Shown here piece after piece: positions 49,620 to 59,656 of a DNA stretch of 64,000 nt. The position numbers were made by a program, and so were the translations under genes. The notes beneath the pieces are model-generated. The model searched no databases. It had not been told where the DNA came from and saw only the letters and a list, made by a program, of their open reading frames with translations. Numbering within the stretch: the stretch's first letter is position 1; every line of letters starts with the position of its first letter. Source of the stretch: Chitinophaga pollutisoli (lineage in GTDB: Bacteria; Bacteroidota; Bacteroidia; Chitinophagales; Chitinophagaceae); NCBI RefSeq assembly GCF_038396755.1, contig NZ_CP149822.1:1364001-1428000 (forward strand), written 5' to 3'.

Positions 49620-52600
49620 TTAAAGGTCAAATCCAATTTCCAGTCCCAGCGAAATGGTACGTTTCAGGGGATACGCGAACGATGATTCCTGTTCCGGGTT
49701 CCAGTCTTTGAAACGGGAAAAGGTGACCACATTATCGCACCGGCCGTAGTAGTAAATGCTTTTGAAAGGCGATTTGCTGGTGCGGGGCGTCCAGTTGTAC
49801 CCCAGTTCCGCATCGGCGATACGCACATAGGTTGCTTCGCGCAGCCAGAAAGTGGACACCTGGGCATTGTTCTGGTTGTCAGTCCCGAAGCCTAACCGCG
49901 GATAGGTGGCGTGGAAGTTCTCGGTGGCCGTGGTGCCGGAATAGGAAGCGGGCGTCCAGTGATCCCGCACCGCGGCAGTGTACACGGCGCCGTTGTTGGT
50001 GCCGCCGGAATTGTAGGGATTAAATGGAATCCTTCCGCCGTTGATGGACCGGTACAAATTTGATTTCCCGATAGCGCGCGTGGCAAACGTCCATTTACCA
50101 TATCGCAGGTCCACGGCCAGAGAATAACTCCATTTGGGATACCTATTCCCCGCCCAGATCCGGTCGTTGGGGGTGATCAGTCCGTCACCGTCGATATCTT
50201 TATATTTGATATCGCCCGGCATTAACTTATTCCAGGTTTGCACCGGGCTGTTGTCGATATCTTTCTGGTCCCTGAAAAGCCCCAGCGCGATGTAGTTCAG
50301 CTGCCGTCCATAATCCAGCCCGATACCGCTCTGGTACGCCACTTTGGGGTCGAGCTGTCCGTTTTCCAGGATCGTGTTTTTGTTATAGGAAACAATGCCC
50401 TTGATATAATTGATCTTAAACTTCCCGAACGATTTGGCGTAGGTCAGGTCGAAATCGATCCCTTCCGACCGGGATCTGCCCAGGTTGGCGCGCGGCGTGG
50501 AAGGGAGGCCGAGCGTAGCGGGCAGGCGGTTCAGGTAAATCAGCTGATCATCGTTGGTGTAACGGTAAGCGTCAATGATCAGTTTGAGCGCGCGGAACAA
50601 ACCGATCTCCGCCCCCAGGTTCAATTTCTTGTTACGCTCCCAGGTCAGGCCCAGCTGCTCCAGCCGCGATTCGCCCACGCCGGGGATGAGGATGCCGCTC
50701 CCCGCCGCGCGGCCGAAACCGAATGTATATCCCGGCACCGGGCCCGACGTAGCCATATACCCGAACCGTTCCGCATTACCGAACGATCCCACCATGCCGT
50801 AAGACACCCGGAATTTCAGGAAGTCGATCTTGTCTTCCATCCCGCCCCACCACTTTTCCGAAGAAGGCACCCATCCGAAACCGACGGATGGGAACGACGA
50901 CCAACGTTTATCCGGCGTAAACATCTGCGAGCCCGACGCCCCGAAGTTGACATCCGTGAAGTAGCGATCGTCCCATCCCAGCGTTACCCTGCCGGCGACG
51001 GATTGTTCCCGGGTGGGCAGCGCGTTGATCAGGAGCGTGGCGCCCGAGCCCGTGGGAGCATCCGTCAGGAACTCGCGCTGCTTGTAGAGCATCAGCCCCG
51101 CTACGGACAGCTTCTGGAAAAAAATACGGCCATAGTTCAGGCTTCCCTGCACTTCGATCGTGCGGTTGCCGGTGGGCGCCACATAAGTGAACTGCATCTT
51201 GTCGTCCACGTCCGGCGTTTTGTTAATGCTCACCAGGTTGCCGTATTCGTCGCGGCCCGTGCCCATGTGGCTGTTAGCGAAATCCGGTGCATGGCGCTGA
51301 TAGTTTTTTGCATACCGGTGCTCATAGAAGTTCCCTTTCGTGAACGAAGCGATACCGTTCAGGTACAACCCTTTGGTGACAAAATCCAGCTTCTGCGTGA
51401 GATTGATATTGGTAGACATGAAATTCTCATACCGCTTTAAAAAACCTGTTTTGTTCAGCAGCGACCACGGATTGAGAATGCCTGCAGGCTCTTCAGGCGC
51501 CGTACCGTTGGAATATTCCGCCGGGAACAGCGTGGGATTGATCATGTTCATGATATCCAGCAGATTCCCAACCCCTTGCCCTGGTTCAGTGGTGGTATTG
51601 TACCGCCCGTCGAAGCCCAGGCCCAGCGAGGTGGTTGGCGAAAGGTCGGCCTTGAGGTTCGACCGGAAGTTGAACTGGTTGTAGTTGGCGTTGTTATCGT
51701 TTTTCGCATTGAACATGCCTTTTTCGTTATAAAAACCGCCGGACATATAATACGTTACCGCGTTGCCACCGCCGCTGATATTGAAGTTGGCGCGGTTGGA
51801 GCGGTTATTCTGCTTCACCATCTGCCCATACCAATCCACATTCGGAAAGAAATCCATATCGCTATCGCCAAACTTCATAATATCATCATCCGAGTAAAAT
51901 GGCCGCTTGCCACGCACCTCCAGCGCTTCGTTGCGAATTTTGGCGTATGTGGGCGCGTCCACCCATTCCGGTTTGTATGTGGCATTGTTGAGGGAAGACG
52001 ACAGGGAAGCCCGGATCGTAGGGCGCGAGGCCACTTTACCCGTTTTAGTAGTGATGACGATGATGCCGTTCGCGCCTTCCAGCCCATATACCGCCGTGGC
52101 GGAAGCGTCCTTCAGGATGGCGAAAGTGGCCACGTCGTTGGGGTCTACGTCATCGATGTTTCTCCGCAGCCCGTCGATCAGCACCAGCGGCGCGGCGTTG
52201 CCCGTTACGGAGTTGATGCCGCGGATGATGAAAGAGGCGCCGTCCTGCCCGGGTTGCCCCGACTGCTGCACGAACGTTACCCCGGCCACGCGGCCCGCCA
52301 GCTGCGTGGTGAGCGAGCGGGTGGGGCCTTTCAGCTCCTGGGGATTGACGGTGGTGATGGCGCCCACAACGCTTACTTTCTTCTGGGTGCCCGTTCCCGT
52401 TACCACCACTTCGTTCTGCGTCACGCTCTCCAGCTCCATGAGCACGGGGTATTTGCGCAGGCTGTTGGCCGGGATGGTCTTCACGTCTATCTCCTGTGTT
52501 TTATAACCGACGGAAGACACCACCAGTGTAGATAAGCGGGGAATATTACTCAGGATGAAATAACCATTTTTATCGGATACCGTGCCCACGAGCGGATTGG

Positions 52601-53024
52601 CCTTCAGGTAAATGCTGACCGAACCGATGGGTTGGTTCTGCAGATTGGTGATGGTGCCGGAGATGGTCACATTGGCGCCGGTAGAATCCTGCGCGGCTGC
52701 GAGCTTCGCGGAGCGCGGCGTTTGCAGGGTCACCAGCTTGTTGGCGTTCAACTTGAAGGTGATGTCCGTCGGTTTGAGGACGGCGTTGAGTACCGCGCCG
52801 ATTTCCCCCTTGCCGTTAAAACCGCCGGCAACCTTGTCGAATGCGGGGTCTTCGGTATAGAGGAAGCGATAAGCCGAAGTCTGCTCGACGTACTCGAGCA
52901 CTTCCCGGACGGTCTTCTTCCCCGCCGGAACGCTTACCTGCTGCGCATACGCGTCAGGAGGAAGCCCCGATAGTAGTATGACAACCATACAGAGCAGCAC
53001 TTTGCAGCATTGTTTAAATGTCAT
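49620..53024 (-). CDS. SusC/RagA-family TonB-linked receptor with STN domain
   Basis: 1134 residues. Signal peptide, STN domain (about 40-95: GKKTVREVLEYVEQTSAYRF), carboxypeptidase-regulatory domain (VTISGTITNLQNQPIGSVSI), NEVVVTGTGTQKKVSVVGAI, plug (VLIDGLRRNIDDVDPNDV, LKDASATAVYGLEGANGI), barrel ending in GLEIGFDL. It is complete and in the standard SusC order. The STN domain fits control through FecR at 53170 and the sigma factor at 54315. It imports oligosaccharide with the SusD at 47661. Confidence 0.95.
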   Translation of the reverse strand: MTFKQCCKVLLCMVVILLSGLPPDAYAQQVSVPAGKKTVREVLEYVEQTSAYRFLYTEDPAFDKVAGGFNGKGEIGAVLNAVLKPTDITFKLNANKLVTLQTPRSAKLAAAQDSTGANVTISGTITNLQNQPIGSVSIYLKANPLVGTVSDKNGYFILSNIPRLSTLVVSSVGYKTQEIDVKTIPANSLRKYPVLMELESVTQNEVVVTGTGTQKKVSVVGAITTVNPQELKGPTRSLTTQLAGRVAGVTFVQQSGQPGQDGASFIIRGINSVTGNAAPLVLIDGLRRNIDDVDPNDVATFAILKDASATAVYGLEGANGIIVITTKTGKVASRPTIRASLSSSLNNATYKPEWVDAPTYAKIRNEALEVRGKRPFYSDDDIMKFGDSDMDFFPNVDWYGQMVKQNNRSNRANFNISGGGNAVTYYMSGGFYNEKGMFNAKNDNNANYNQFNFRSNLKADLSPTTSLGLGFDGRYNTTTEPGQGVGNLLDIMNMINPTLFPAEYSNGTAPEEPAGILNPWSLLNKTGFLKRYENFMSTNINLTQKLDFVTKGLYLNGIASFTKGNFYEHRYAKNYQRHAPDFANSHMGTGRDEYGNLVSINKTPDVDDKMQFTYVAPTGNRTIEVQGSLNYGRIFFQKLSVAGLMLYKQREFLTDAPTGSGATLLINALPTREQSVAGRVTLGWDDRYFTDVNFGASGSQMFTPDKRWSSFPSVGFGWVPSSEKWWGGMEDKIDFLKFRVSYGMVGSFGNAERFGYMATSGPVPGYTFGFGRAAGSGILIPGVGESRLEQLGLTWERNKKLNLGAEIGLFRALKLIIDAYRYTNDDQLIYLNRLPATLGLPSTPRANLGRSRSEGIDFDLTYAKSFGKFKINYIKGIVSYNKNTILENGQLDPKVAYQSGIGLDYGRQLNYIALGLFRDQKDIDNSPVQTWNKLMPGDIKYKDIDGDGLITPNDRIWAGNRYPKWSYSLAVDLRYGKWTFATRAIGKSNLYRSINGGRIPFNPYNSGGTNNGAVYTAAVRDHWTPASYSGTTATENFHATYPRLGFGTDNQNNAQVSTFWLREATYVRIADAELGYNWTPRTSKSPFKSIYYYGRCDNVVTFSRFKDWNPEQESSFAYPLKRTISLGLEIGFDL

Positions 53025-53169
53025 GTCAATTTTGGTTTTTAAAATGTTTTCTAATAGGCAACAGGGGGCTGATACGACGCCTTGACGCCGCGAATCTCAT
53101 GTGTAATCGCTTTAAATCTGACCGTATTCGTCTTGCCGGGACGTGGATACCGCTTGTTGCCGGTATTAG

Positions 53170-54240
53170 TTACTGGCTGATATAAATTTTATGACCCGAA
53201 ATGGTGTACTGAAATGGTATGGTTTCTTGCAAAGCCTGGATGATTTCCTGAATATTTTCCTCAGCGAAAGTCCCTGTTATGCGTATGTCCTGAAATTTAG
53301 CGTCGTTGAATTGAATATCCGTGTTAAATTTTCGTTGCAGTTCGTTGGCGACGTCTCGAAAGCGGACGGCTTTGAAGACGAGTTTGTTCTGCATCCAGGC
53401 GGTTTCGTCGAAACTGCTATCGGCGCGGTTGAAGAGCATTTGTTTGAGGGAAACGGTTTCGCCCCTTGCGGCAACCGGTGCGGCGATGATATCCTGCTGC
53501 CGGCTGATGGTTACTTTCTCGCGAGGACGCAGCAAAATGACTCTTTCCGGATCTTTCTCCGACATCAGCTGGATGGCGCCGGTGAACAGTGAAGCTTCCA
53601 CCACGGAATCTTCGGGATAAGCCTTTACGTTGAAAGTGGTGCCGAGTACTTTTACCTCCACGTTACCAGCGGAAACGAGCATCGGCATGTTGGCATTTTT
53701 CACCACATCAAAGTAGGCTTCACCTTCCAGTTTGATGTCACGGTTCTTTACGCCGAAGTCTTTGTTGTAACTCAGGCGGCTGCCGGAGTTAAGCGTCACC
53801 ACCGACCCGTCGGGCAGATGTACCGTGGTTTTGGCGCCGCGTTCCGTATTGATCTTGTTATAGAGCGGCCCTTCTGAAAAAACCAGCGGCCACACAAAAA
53901 TCAGGGCGATGGCCGCTACGTTCACCAATCCCGCGATGTAGTACCGCGAAAAACGCCGGATATGCGAAGGCTTGCGCATTTCTTCAGCGGGCGTTGCCTC
54001 CGTTTCGGGTTCCGCTTCCACCGCCGTTTCGACCAGCATCCTCCGCAAACGCATCTCACTGCGTTCCAGCGCGCCATCGTCCTCCGGGGAAACGGCCTTT
54101 AGGTCATACGCCGCCTGCAGCAGCTCGCTTTGCTCGAAATCATGCTGGTACGCCTTGAGCAACTCTTCCAGCTCAAGCCGTTCATGATCCGAAATCTCAT
54201 GACTGAATTTCTTAGCGAGTAATTCCCAGATTCTGTTCAT
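53170..54240 (-). CDS. FecR-family anti-sigma factor
   Basis: 356 residues. The cytoplasmic N-terminus (KKFSHEISDHERLELEELLK) is followed by a membrane helix near 100-120 (YYIAGLVNVAAIALIFVWPL). The FecR domain has TVHLPDGSVVTLNSGSRLSY, GEAYFDVVKN and VKVLGTTFNVKAYPED. A C-terminal DUF4974 module ends IPFQYTISGHKIYIS and is the receptor-contacting part. It starts 74 bases after the sigma stop and ends 145 bases before SusC, the classical sigma-FecR-SusC order. Confidence 0.94.
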   Translation of the reverse strand: MNRIWELLAKKFSHEISDHERLELEELLKAYQHDFEQSELLQAAYDLKAVSPEDDGALERSEMRLRRMLVETAVEAEPETEATPAEEMRKPSHIRRFSRYYIAGLVNVAAIALIFVWPLVFSEGPLYNKINTERGAKTTVHLPDGSVVTLNSGSRLSYNKDFGVKNRDIKLEGEAYFDVVKNANMPMLVSAGNVEVKVLGTTFNVKAYPEDSVVEASLFTGAIQLMSEKDPERVILLRPREKVTISRQQDIIAAPVAARGETVSLKQMLFNRADSSFDETAWMQNKLVFKAVRFRDVANELQRKFNTDIQFNDAKFQDIRITGTFAEENIQEIIQALQETIPFQYTISGHKIYISQ

Positions 54241-54314
54241 TGAAAAAATGCCGGTCGTTTATTAGAAGGAGTGAGAAAAATGCCCGGCACCCCTAAAAGG
54301 AAATAAAAAATATT

Positions 54315-54875
54315 TCAGGTCGTGGAAAATGCCACTGCCTTGCCCAGCTTTTTGATGGCGATGCCCATCTGGGCCTCCACGGTTTTGGGGGAGATATTGA
54401 GAATTTCCGCGACTTCCCGGTACTTGAAAGATTGCTCCTTCACCAGCTGGAAAATCAGCTTGCACTTGGGAGGCAGTTCGTTGATGGCCATATGGATCCG
54501 GTGGAGCATTTCCGAGGAAATGAGCAGGTCTTCCGGCGAGCGCGCGAGTTCCAGCCTGAAATCCTCGATCTGGTCGAGCGGATCGGTGAGTTGCAGCTGC
54601 TGCCGGAGGTAGGTGAAAGCTTTATTCCGGGCGATCACATAGAGGTAAACTTCGTAATTCCGGATATCGGACAGCTTTTCGCGCCGCTGCCAAAGCTCCA
54701 TGAATACATCGCTGGCCAGCTCTTCAGCCGGTTCGCGCTGTTTGACGAGGGAAAGGATGAGTTTGAAAATCCGGTTGAAGAACAGGGAATGCAATTGCAT
54801 GAGGGCCGCTTCCCCATTGGGATGCGGTAGTTGTTGGAATAGAAGCGCAGCATCTGTTCTAATCATAACGTTCAT
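54315..54875 (-). CDS. ECF RNA polymerase sigma factor
   Basis: 186 residues from ATG 54875 (MNVMIRTDAALLFQQ); the frame continues upstream to 54932 but that tail looks non-coding. Region 2: FNRIFKLILSLVKQREPAEE, ASDVFMELWQRREKL, VYLYVIARNKAFTYLR. Region 4: KLIFQLVKEQSFKYREVAEI, ISPKTVEAQMGIAIKKLG. It belongs to the Bacteroidota PUL-sigma group and should drive the SusC-SusD-GH116 locus after FecR release. It ends normally, unlike the sister gene at 41673. Confidence 0.93.
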   Translation of the reverse strand: MNVMIRTDAALLFQQLPHPNGEAALMQLHSLFFNRIFKLILSLVKQREPAEELASDVFMELWQRREKLSDIRNYEVYLYVIARNKAFTYLRQQLQLTDPLDQIEDFRLELARSPEDLLISSEMLHRIHMAINELPPKCKLIFQLVKEQSFKYREVAEILNISPKTVEAQMGIAIKKLGKAVAFSTT

Positions 54876-55045
54876 GCAATCTGGCCGGACTGAAAGTTGA
54901 AACCTATATACACGAACGCAATAACGCTGCATCCGATCCGGTTTCGAAAACCATACAAAATAAAAACGCTTCCGCGCAAATTGTCAAACATGCGGCAAAA
55001 AACAGGGAGCAATAGTTAAAATATCATTAAAAACCAGCGTTAACC

Positions 55046-56695
55046 TCACAATTGCAGGTTGGCCATCCATCGGTCGATCTCCGATGCATGGAGTACAACC
55101 GTAGCCGTGCGGCTGAACCGGGCGATCACGATGCCGGAGAAGCGGCCCTGGTCGTCGTAAACGGGCGCCCCGCAATCGGAAGAGCGGGCATGCATATCGC
55201 AGAACCAGACTTTCGTGAAACCGTCTCTGCGCCTGCTTTTGCCGCCTTCATACATTTCGGCGGGGTGTTTGGAGGGCGGATCCATCCGTTCGGCGAGTGT
55301 AACCGGACGCGTCAGGAGGCTATCGCCCCGGCGGAGGGATACGGTAATGGTTTGATGGGGGTGGTATTTTTGGAGCTCGCGGATGAAAGCTTCGCCACTG
55401 GCCGGTTGCGCGTCATTGATGCGCAGGAGTTTATCGCCTGCGAGGATGCCCGCCCGCGCGGCAGGGCCTTGCGGATCCGTGAAAGCCACGCCTGTCATAT
55501 CTTCCATCTCCCCAAGTTTAGCGCCAAAATACCCGCTGCTGAGGCGCGGCGGCATATCAAACGCGGGTGTGCTGGTAACACCCCGCTTCTGCTGCCCGGA
55601 AGCCAGCGGTGTATACAAAAAGCCACCAAGCTCAGGTTCGCCGGCATGCCTTTCGGCATGTTCCACACCGGCGGCGCGCACCCGTCGCTTTACCGTTTTG
55701 AGCAGCACCAGATCGTTTTCCAGGTTGCGCGCGGCAATGAGCAGACGGGTAGATTTTCTTTTGCCGGTTTGCAGGTAGATGGTATCTCCCAGGGCCGATA
55801 ACTTGCTGATGATCCAGGTGCCGCTTTTACCAGACTTCCAGATGGTGCCTGCGATGCTCGCGGGCTGGCCGTTGCGGCTACTGGTGAGCGTTACCGCGCT
55901 GCCCAATTTCCCTTCCAGCGTAACGGCGGGCGGCAGCGGGTGGTGGCGTTGCGGGAGGTTGACCGTCCAATTGCTGTCGGGCACCGGGTAGCGGGTATAG
56001 TTTTTAGGCTGGATGAGCGACGACCAATACTTCCGGTATTCATCCACAGGTACGTGGTGGTTGAGGGATTCCGACACCTGGCAGCGGCTGTTCAGCCCGA
56101 TCACGCGGCCATCCATATCGAAGATGGGGCCGCCGCTGTCGCCGACCTCCATGGTGCAGTCGGTAACGAGGAAATGGTGCTCGTCTGCCGGATTGGTGAC
56201 AAGGCCGTAGCGGATGCTGGGAAACGGCAGGCCGGAGGATTCGGGGTAAGCGATCATCATGCAGGGGTCTCCCTTCATCATGTTTCCTGACGATCCCATC
56301 TCCGCGAAAGGCCAGTTCCCACCCGTCACGATTTTCATCATACCGATATCGGGCAAGGTTTCCTGTTCGTTGGTATCGATCCTTCCCATGCCCACCGCGA
56401 TGGCGCTGTTGCCGTCCGGGAAGGAAATTTTGTATGTTTTGCCGGGGCGCGAGGCATGGGCTACGGTAAGGAGGTAGCCGTCCGCCGTTACCACCACCGC
56501 GCTGAAGGGCCCGCCGGTCTGCACCTGCTTCAGCGTGTCGAAGGCGAACGCTTTCACGGAAGCACGTCCCGCTTTGCGGATCACCTGTTGCACGGCGGTT
56601 TTGGTGGAGATTCGCTCTTGTGCGGAAGCTACCGGGATGAAATGCAGGTATATCATGAGGGCGCTGAAGAACACGCCCGCTTGTCGTAAAATCAT
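55046..56695 (-). CDS. Secreted trypsin-like serine protease with PDZ domain and a degenerate second protease lobe
   Basis: 549 residues from ATG 56695, chosen because it gives a signal peptide (MILRQAGVFFSALMIYLHFI, cut near ASAQE); the frame is open to 56908 but that stretch contains a terminator hairpin. The first S1 domain is complete: His in LLTVAHAS, Asp in LPDIGMMK, Ser in MEVGDSGGPIF. A second S1-like region follows with Asp in LENDLVLLKT but no His at the expected place, then a PDZ domain (TDPQGPAARAGILAGDKLLR). A late SSDCGAPVYDD segment puts Cys where Ser should be. Domain order suggests the PDZ was inserted within the second lobe. Probably a periplasmic quality-control or regulated protease. 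Confidence 0.85.
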   Translation of the reverse strand: MILRQAGVFFSALMIYLHFIPVASAQERISTKTAVQQVIRKAGRASVKAFAFDTLKQVQTGGPFSAVVVTADGYLLTVAHASRPGKTYKISFPDGNSAIAVGMGRIDTNEQETLPDIGMMKIVTGGNWPFAEMGSSGNMMKGDPCMMIAYPESSGLPFPSIRYGLVTNPADEHHFLVTDCTMEVGDSGGPIFDMDGRVIGLNSRCQVSESLNHHVPVDEYRKYWSSLIQPKNYTRYPVPDSNWTVNLPQRHHPLPPAVTLEGKLGSAVTLTSSRNGQPASIAGTIWKSGKSGTWIISKLSALGDTIYLQTGKRKSTRLLIAARNLENDLVLLKTVKRRVRAAGVEHAERHAGEPELGGFLYTPLASGQQKRGVTSTPAFDMPPRLSSGYFGAKLGEMEDMTGVAFTDPQGPAARAGILAGDKLLRINDAQPASGEAFIRELQKYHPHQTITVSLRRGDSLLTRPVTLAERMDPPSKHPAEMYEGGKSRRRDGFTKVWFCDMHARSSDCGAPVYDDQGRFSGIVIARFSRTATVVLHASEIDRWMANLQL

Positions 56696-56812
56696 ACACA
56701 AATTTAGCACTATATGTGTCCCGTTTCTCACCGCCTTTACCAATGGTAAAATGAGCTGCCGGCCGGGAAACGTATGTTCGAACATTTCCTCCCTGATTTC
56801 TCCGGTAAAATG

Positions 56813-56845
56813 GAAAAGGCTCCGCCGGTTTGGCGAAGCCTTTTC
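56813..56845 (-). terminator. Terminator after the GH29 gene at 56983
   Basis: A 14-base stem with one mismatch (GAAAAGGCTCCGCC with GGCGAAGCCTTTTC), a 5-base loop and T-rich sequence leftwards, 138 bases past the fucosidase stop. Confidence 0.7.
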
Positions 56846-56982
56846 ATTTGCTATCATTTCTGAAGAGTAGCATCTAACGCTATACTCCTGCATCATGCAA
56901 GATGCCATTTGTAAAATTGCATCCCGAATAATCGGGATGCCTGCATGGGAATTCTCATTCTCTAATTTGCTATAGTAGCGGT

Positions 56983-58482
56983 TTACTTTCTATCCATATC
57001 GATGACGGAAATTTCATAAATCGAGGGCAGGTTCGTCGATTTGATCACCCGGAACCGCAGTGCGTCTGTTTTGTAACGCCTTGGCAAGCGGATCACCTTG
57101 CAATCCCCCATCGGTTCATTCCCGAGGAAAATCGTCTCCCACCGGCCGTTCTGCCGGATATCCACTGCGTATTCCTGAATGCGGGGCAGCCGGATCTGAG
57201 AAAAGCCGTCTTTCCCACTTTTCACATCTTTATATTCGAAAATGCTGATTTTATTGAAGTACTCCAACGGATCCAGGGAGATTTCCAGGCTGGCCAGCGT
57301 ATCAGCGGAGGCCCAGCGGCTTTCCAGGTTTCCGTCGGTGACACTGCCGGCGCCATATTGCCCTTTATTGTCGGGGTACACACTCGTAGCGGTCGCCGGC
57401 CGCCGTTCCGAAATGAATTTCCCGTTTTTGGGCAGCGGCCTCCCCGGCGCGAGGCCCAGGCGCTTGCCAAGATGGATGGCGGCCAGCGCTTCATACTCCC
57501 GGATGCGGCCCGTCTGGTCGGGCGGGATATTCACCACCAGACAATTATCATTATGGGTACTCCAGTAAAATTGCTCCTCCAGCTCGTCGGTATCGCGTAC
57601 CGGCAGCTGCGCCGATTTCTGGAACCAATTCCAGCGGCTGCTCAGGCAGATCGTAGCTTCGAAGGGCAGATAATACGAACCGCCTTTGTGGAGATACTGC
57701 TTTTTGTCGAAACGCGTGATGATCTGCGGGTCCCACAGCCGGAAATCCGACGGGAAGTACTGGAAGTAATACTTGTTGTCTTCCGTCATCTTCGCCGGAG
57801 GTGTGTAATTCCGTTTCCCCTCTTCGTTCACGATCGTATGGTTGACGCTCACGGCGCAGGCGGGATTATACTTTTTCACCAAAGCATATAACTGATCGAT
57901 GCCCCAGTCTTCCGGCCTGCGGTCCCAGCCGCCGTCGAGCCACAGTTCGCAAACAGGGCCGTAACTGGTGAAAAGCTCAGTGAGCTGGTTCTTCATGTAA
58001 TCGATGTAAACCTGCGGGTTTTTATCCTTGTAGGATGGCGCATGGCGGTCCCACAGCGAATAGTACATCGCGAACTGCAGGCCGTATTTCTTGCAGGCCT
58101 GGGCCACGGCTTTCACCACATCTGTTTTCACAGGCGAGGACGCAACGTCGTACTCAGTGTACTTGCTGTCCCACAGGCAGAATCCGTCGTGGTGCTTGGT
58201 GATGAGCAGCACGTAACGGAATCCCGCATCCCTGGCGGTTCTTACCCATTGTTCGGGATCCAGCTGCGTGGGATTGTAGGTATCAACGGGGATAGACCCG
58301 TCCGACCATTCCACATCGGCGAACGTGTTAACGCCGAAGTGGATGAACATACCGTATCCCCTTTTAATCATCGCCTGCTGGGCAACACTGGGTTTGTTGC
58401 CCGGAACCTGCTGGGCCGTGGCGCTCAGCGCCGCGAGCATACCCATCAGCGCGGCGGCCCATCTTTTTGTGAAATTTTGCAT
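56983..58482 (-). CDS. GH29 alpha-L-fucosidase
   Basis: 499 residues from ATG 58482 (the frame extends to 58509); signal peptide MQNFTKRWAAALMGMLAALS. Catalytic barrel: MFIHFGVNTFADVEWSDG, VLLITKHHDGFCLWDSKYTE, nucleophile Asp in CELWLDGGWD, and barrel end NCLVVNIPPDQTGRI. A C-terminal discoidin-like beta domain follows (SVTDGNLESRWASADTLASL). It hydrolyses alpha-L-fucosyl linkages in the periplasm. It is divergent from an AraC regulator across a 304-base region, suggesting direct control. This intact copy may compensate for the fucosidase broken by the mobile element, although the two are clearly different subfamilies. Confidence 0.93.
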   Translation of the reverse strand: MQNFTKRWAAALMGMLAALSATAQQVPGNKPSVAQQAMIKRGYGMFIHFGVNTFADVEWSDGSIPVDTYNPTQLDPEQWVRTARDAGFRYVLLITKHHDGFCLWDSKYTEYDVASSPVKTDVVKAVAQACKKYGLQFAMYYSLWDRHAPSYKDKNPQVYIDYMKNQLTELFTSYGPVCELWLDGGWDRRPEDWGIDQLYALVKKYNPACAVSVNHTIVNEEGKRNYTPPAKMTEDNKYYFQYFPSDFRLWDPQIITRFDKKQYLHKGGSYYLPFEATICLSSRWNWFQKSAQLPVRDTDELEEQFYWSTHNDNCLVVNIPPDQTGRIREYEALAAIHLGKRLGLAPGRPLPKNGKFISERRPATATSVYPDNKGQYGAGSVTDGNLESRWASADTLASLEISLDPLEYFNKISIFEYKDVKSGKDGFSQIRLPRIQEYAVDIRQNGRWETIFLGNEPMGDCKVIRLPRRYKTDALRFRVIKSTNLPSIYEISVIDMDRK

Positions 58483-58786
58483 GGATTGTAAATACTTGCT
58501 GGTTGACATTTTACCGGCAGATATGTTATCTGCGCATCAAAATAGGGAACGGAAGGATTAGTCGTCCGCTTCCCTTCAGATTATGGGAGCAATTGTGAAT
58601 TTAGCATGCTTCCACCCGCAAATCTACCCGCTCACGCCCGGGTTTCCTACGCGGATATAATGGAATCATGAGCGTATATTAGCATACTATTGGAATCGGT
58701 TGCAATAATAAGTGCAATACAAATCCAGATTTTTGATACAAGCCACTGGTTTTCCATTTATATTAGCATGCAGTAACCGACGGAAT
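58483..58786. promoter_or_regulatory. Divergent regulatory region between GH29 and AraC genes
   Basis: TTAGCAT occurs three times in the same orientation at 58601, 58679 and 58763; the last two share the longer block TATATTAGCAT (58675 and 58759). Repeated direct sites are typical of AraC-family binding. No gene is seen. Confidence 0.5.
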
Positions 58787-59656
58787 ATGAAGCCAGTATT
58801 CACCAAGATCCAGGAAGAAGCGCAAATGGGTGTGTTTGCCATGCGCGAGATCGATCTTCCTTATTTTTCCACGGAGTTCCATTTCCATAAGGAATGCCAG
58901 CTGGTGTATGTAGTAGAAAGTGAAGGCCGGCGCATCATCGGCGACAGCGTTGAAAATTTCAACAGTGATGAACTGATTTTGCTGGGGCCGGATATTCCGC
59001 ACGTCTGGCATAACGACAATCAATATTTCGACCGCAACAGTTACAGGCACGCCAAATCCGTGGCGCTTTTCATCCAGCCGGAAAAACTGGTGTCCGCGTT
59101 GTCGCAATTCGGATTGGGCAGGCAAGCGGAAAACCTGCTGAAGAAATCGGCGCGGGGGATGAAGTTTTCGGGGCAGGCGAAGAAATCGCTGAAAGAATTA
59201 CTGATGCAGATGACCGGGCAAACGCCGTTCGCGCAGCTCATTTCCTTCATGCGCGTACTCGAAATCCTTACCCGCACGCGGGAATACGAGCTGCTCGCCA
59301 GCGAAGGATATGTGAATACCTACCAGATGAAGGATAACGACCGCATCGACAGGGTGTTTAAACATGTATTCGAAAATTTCAAAACGGATATGCAGCTCGA
59401 CGACGTGGCCCGCATGGTGAATATGAACAAGCAGGCGTTCTGCCGGTATTTCAAGGGGCGGACACAGAAAACGTTCGTGCAGTTCGTCAACGAAGTGCGG
59501 ATCGGCCACGCCTGCAAGCTCCTGGCCGAAGGTGACCTCGCGATATCCGGGCTGGCCTATGAATGCGGGTTCAACAGCCTGTCCAACTTCAACCGTTTTT
59601 TCCGGGAGATCAAACACATGACGCCGCGGGAATATATCCGTTCCCTGCCGGATTGA
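58787..59656 (+). CDS. AraC-family transcriptional regulator
   Basis: 289 residues from ATG 58787 (the frame is open from 58712). N-terminal cupin-like sensing domain: FHFHKECQLVYVVESEGRRI, SDELILLGPDIPHVWHNDN. C-terminal double HTH: MQLDDVARMVNMNKQAFCRY, KTFVQFVNEVRIGHACKLL, and the family signature LAYECGFNSLSNFNRFFREI, ending MTPREYIRS. Divergent from the GH29 gene, so it probably activates it in response to a sugar such as fucose or a fuco-oligosaccharide. Confidence 0.92.
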   Translation: MKPVFTKIQEEAQMGVFAMREIDLPYFSTEFHFHKECQLVYVVESEGRRIIGDSVENFNSDELILLGPDIPHVWHNDNQYFDRNSYRHAKSVALFIQPEKLVSALSQFGLGRQAENLLKKSARGMKFSGQAKKSLKELLMQMTGQTPFAQLISFMRVLEILTRTREYELLASEGYVNTYQMKDNDRIDRVFKHVFENFKTDMQLDDVARMVNMNKQAFCRYFKGRTQKTFVQFVNEVRIGHACKLLAEGDLAISGLAYECGFNSLSNFNRFFREIKHMTPREYIRSLPD

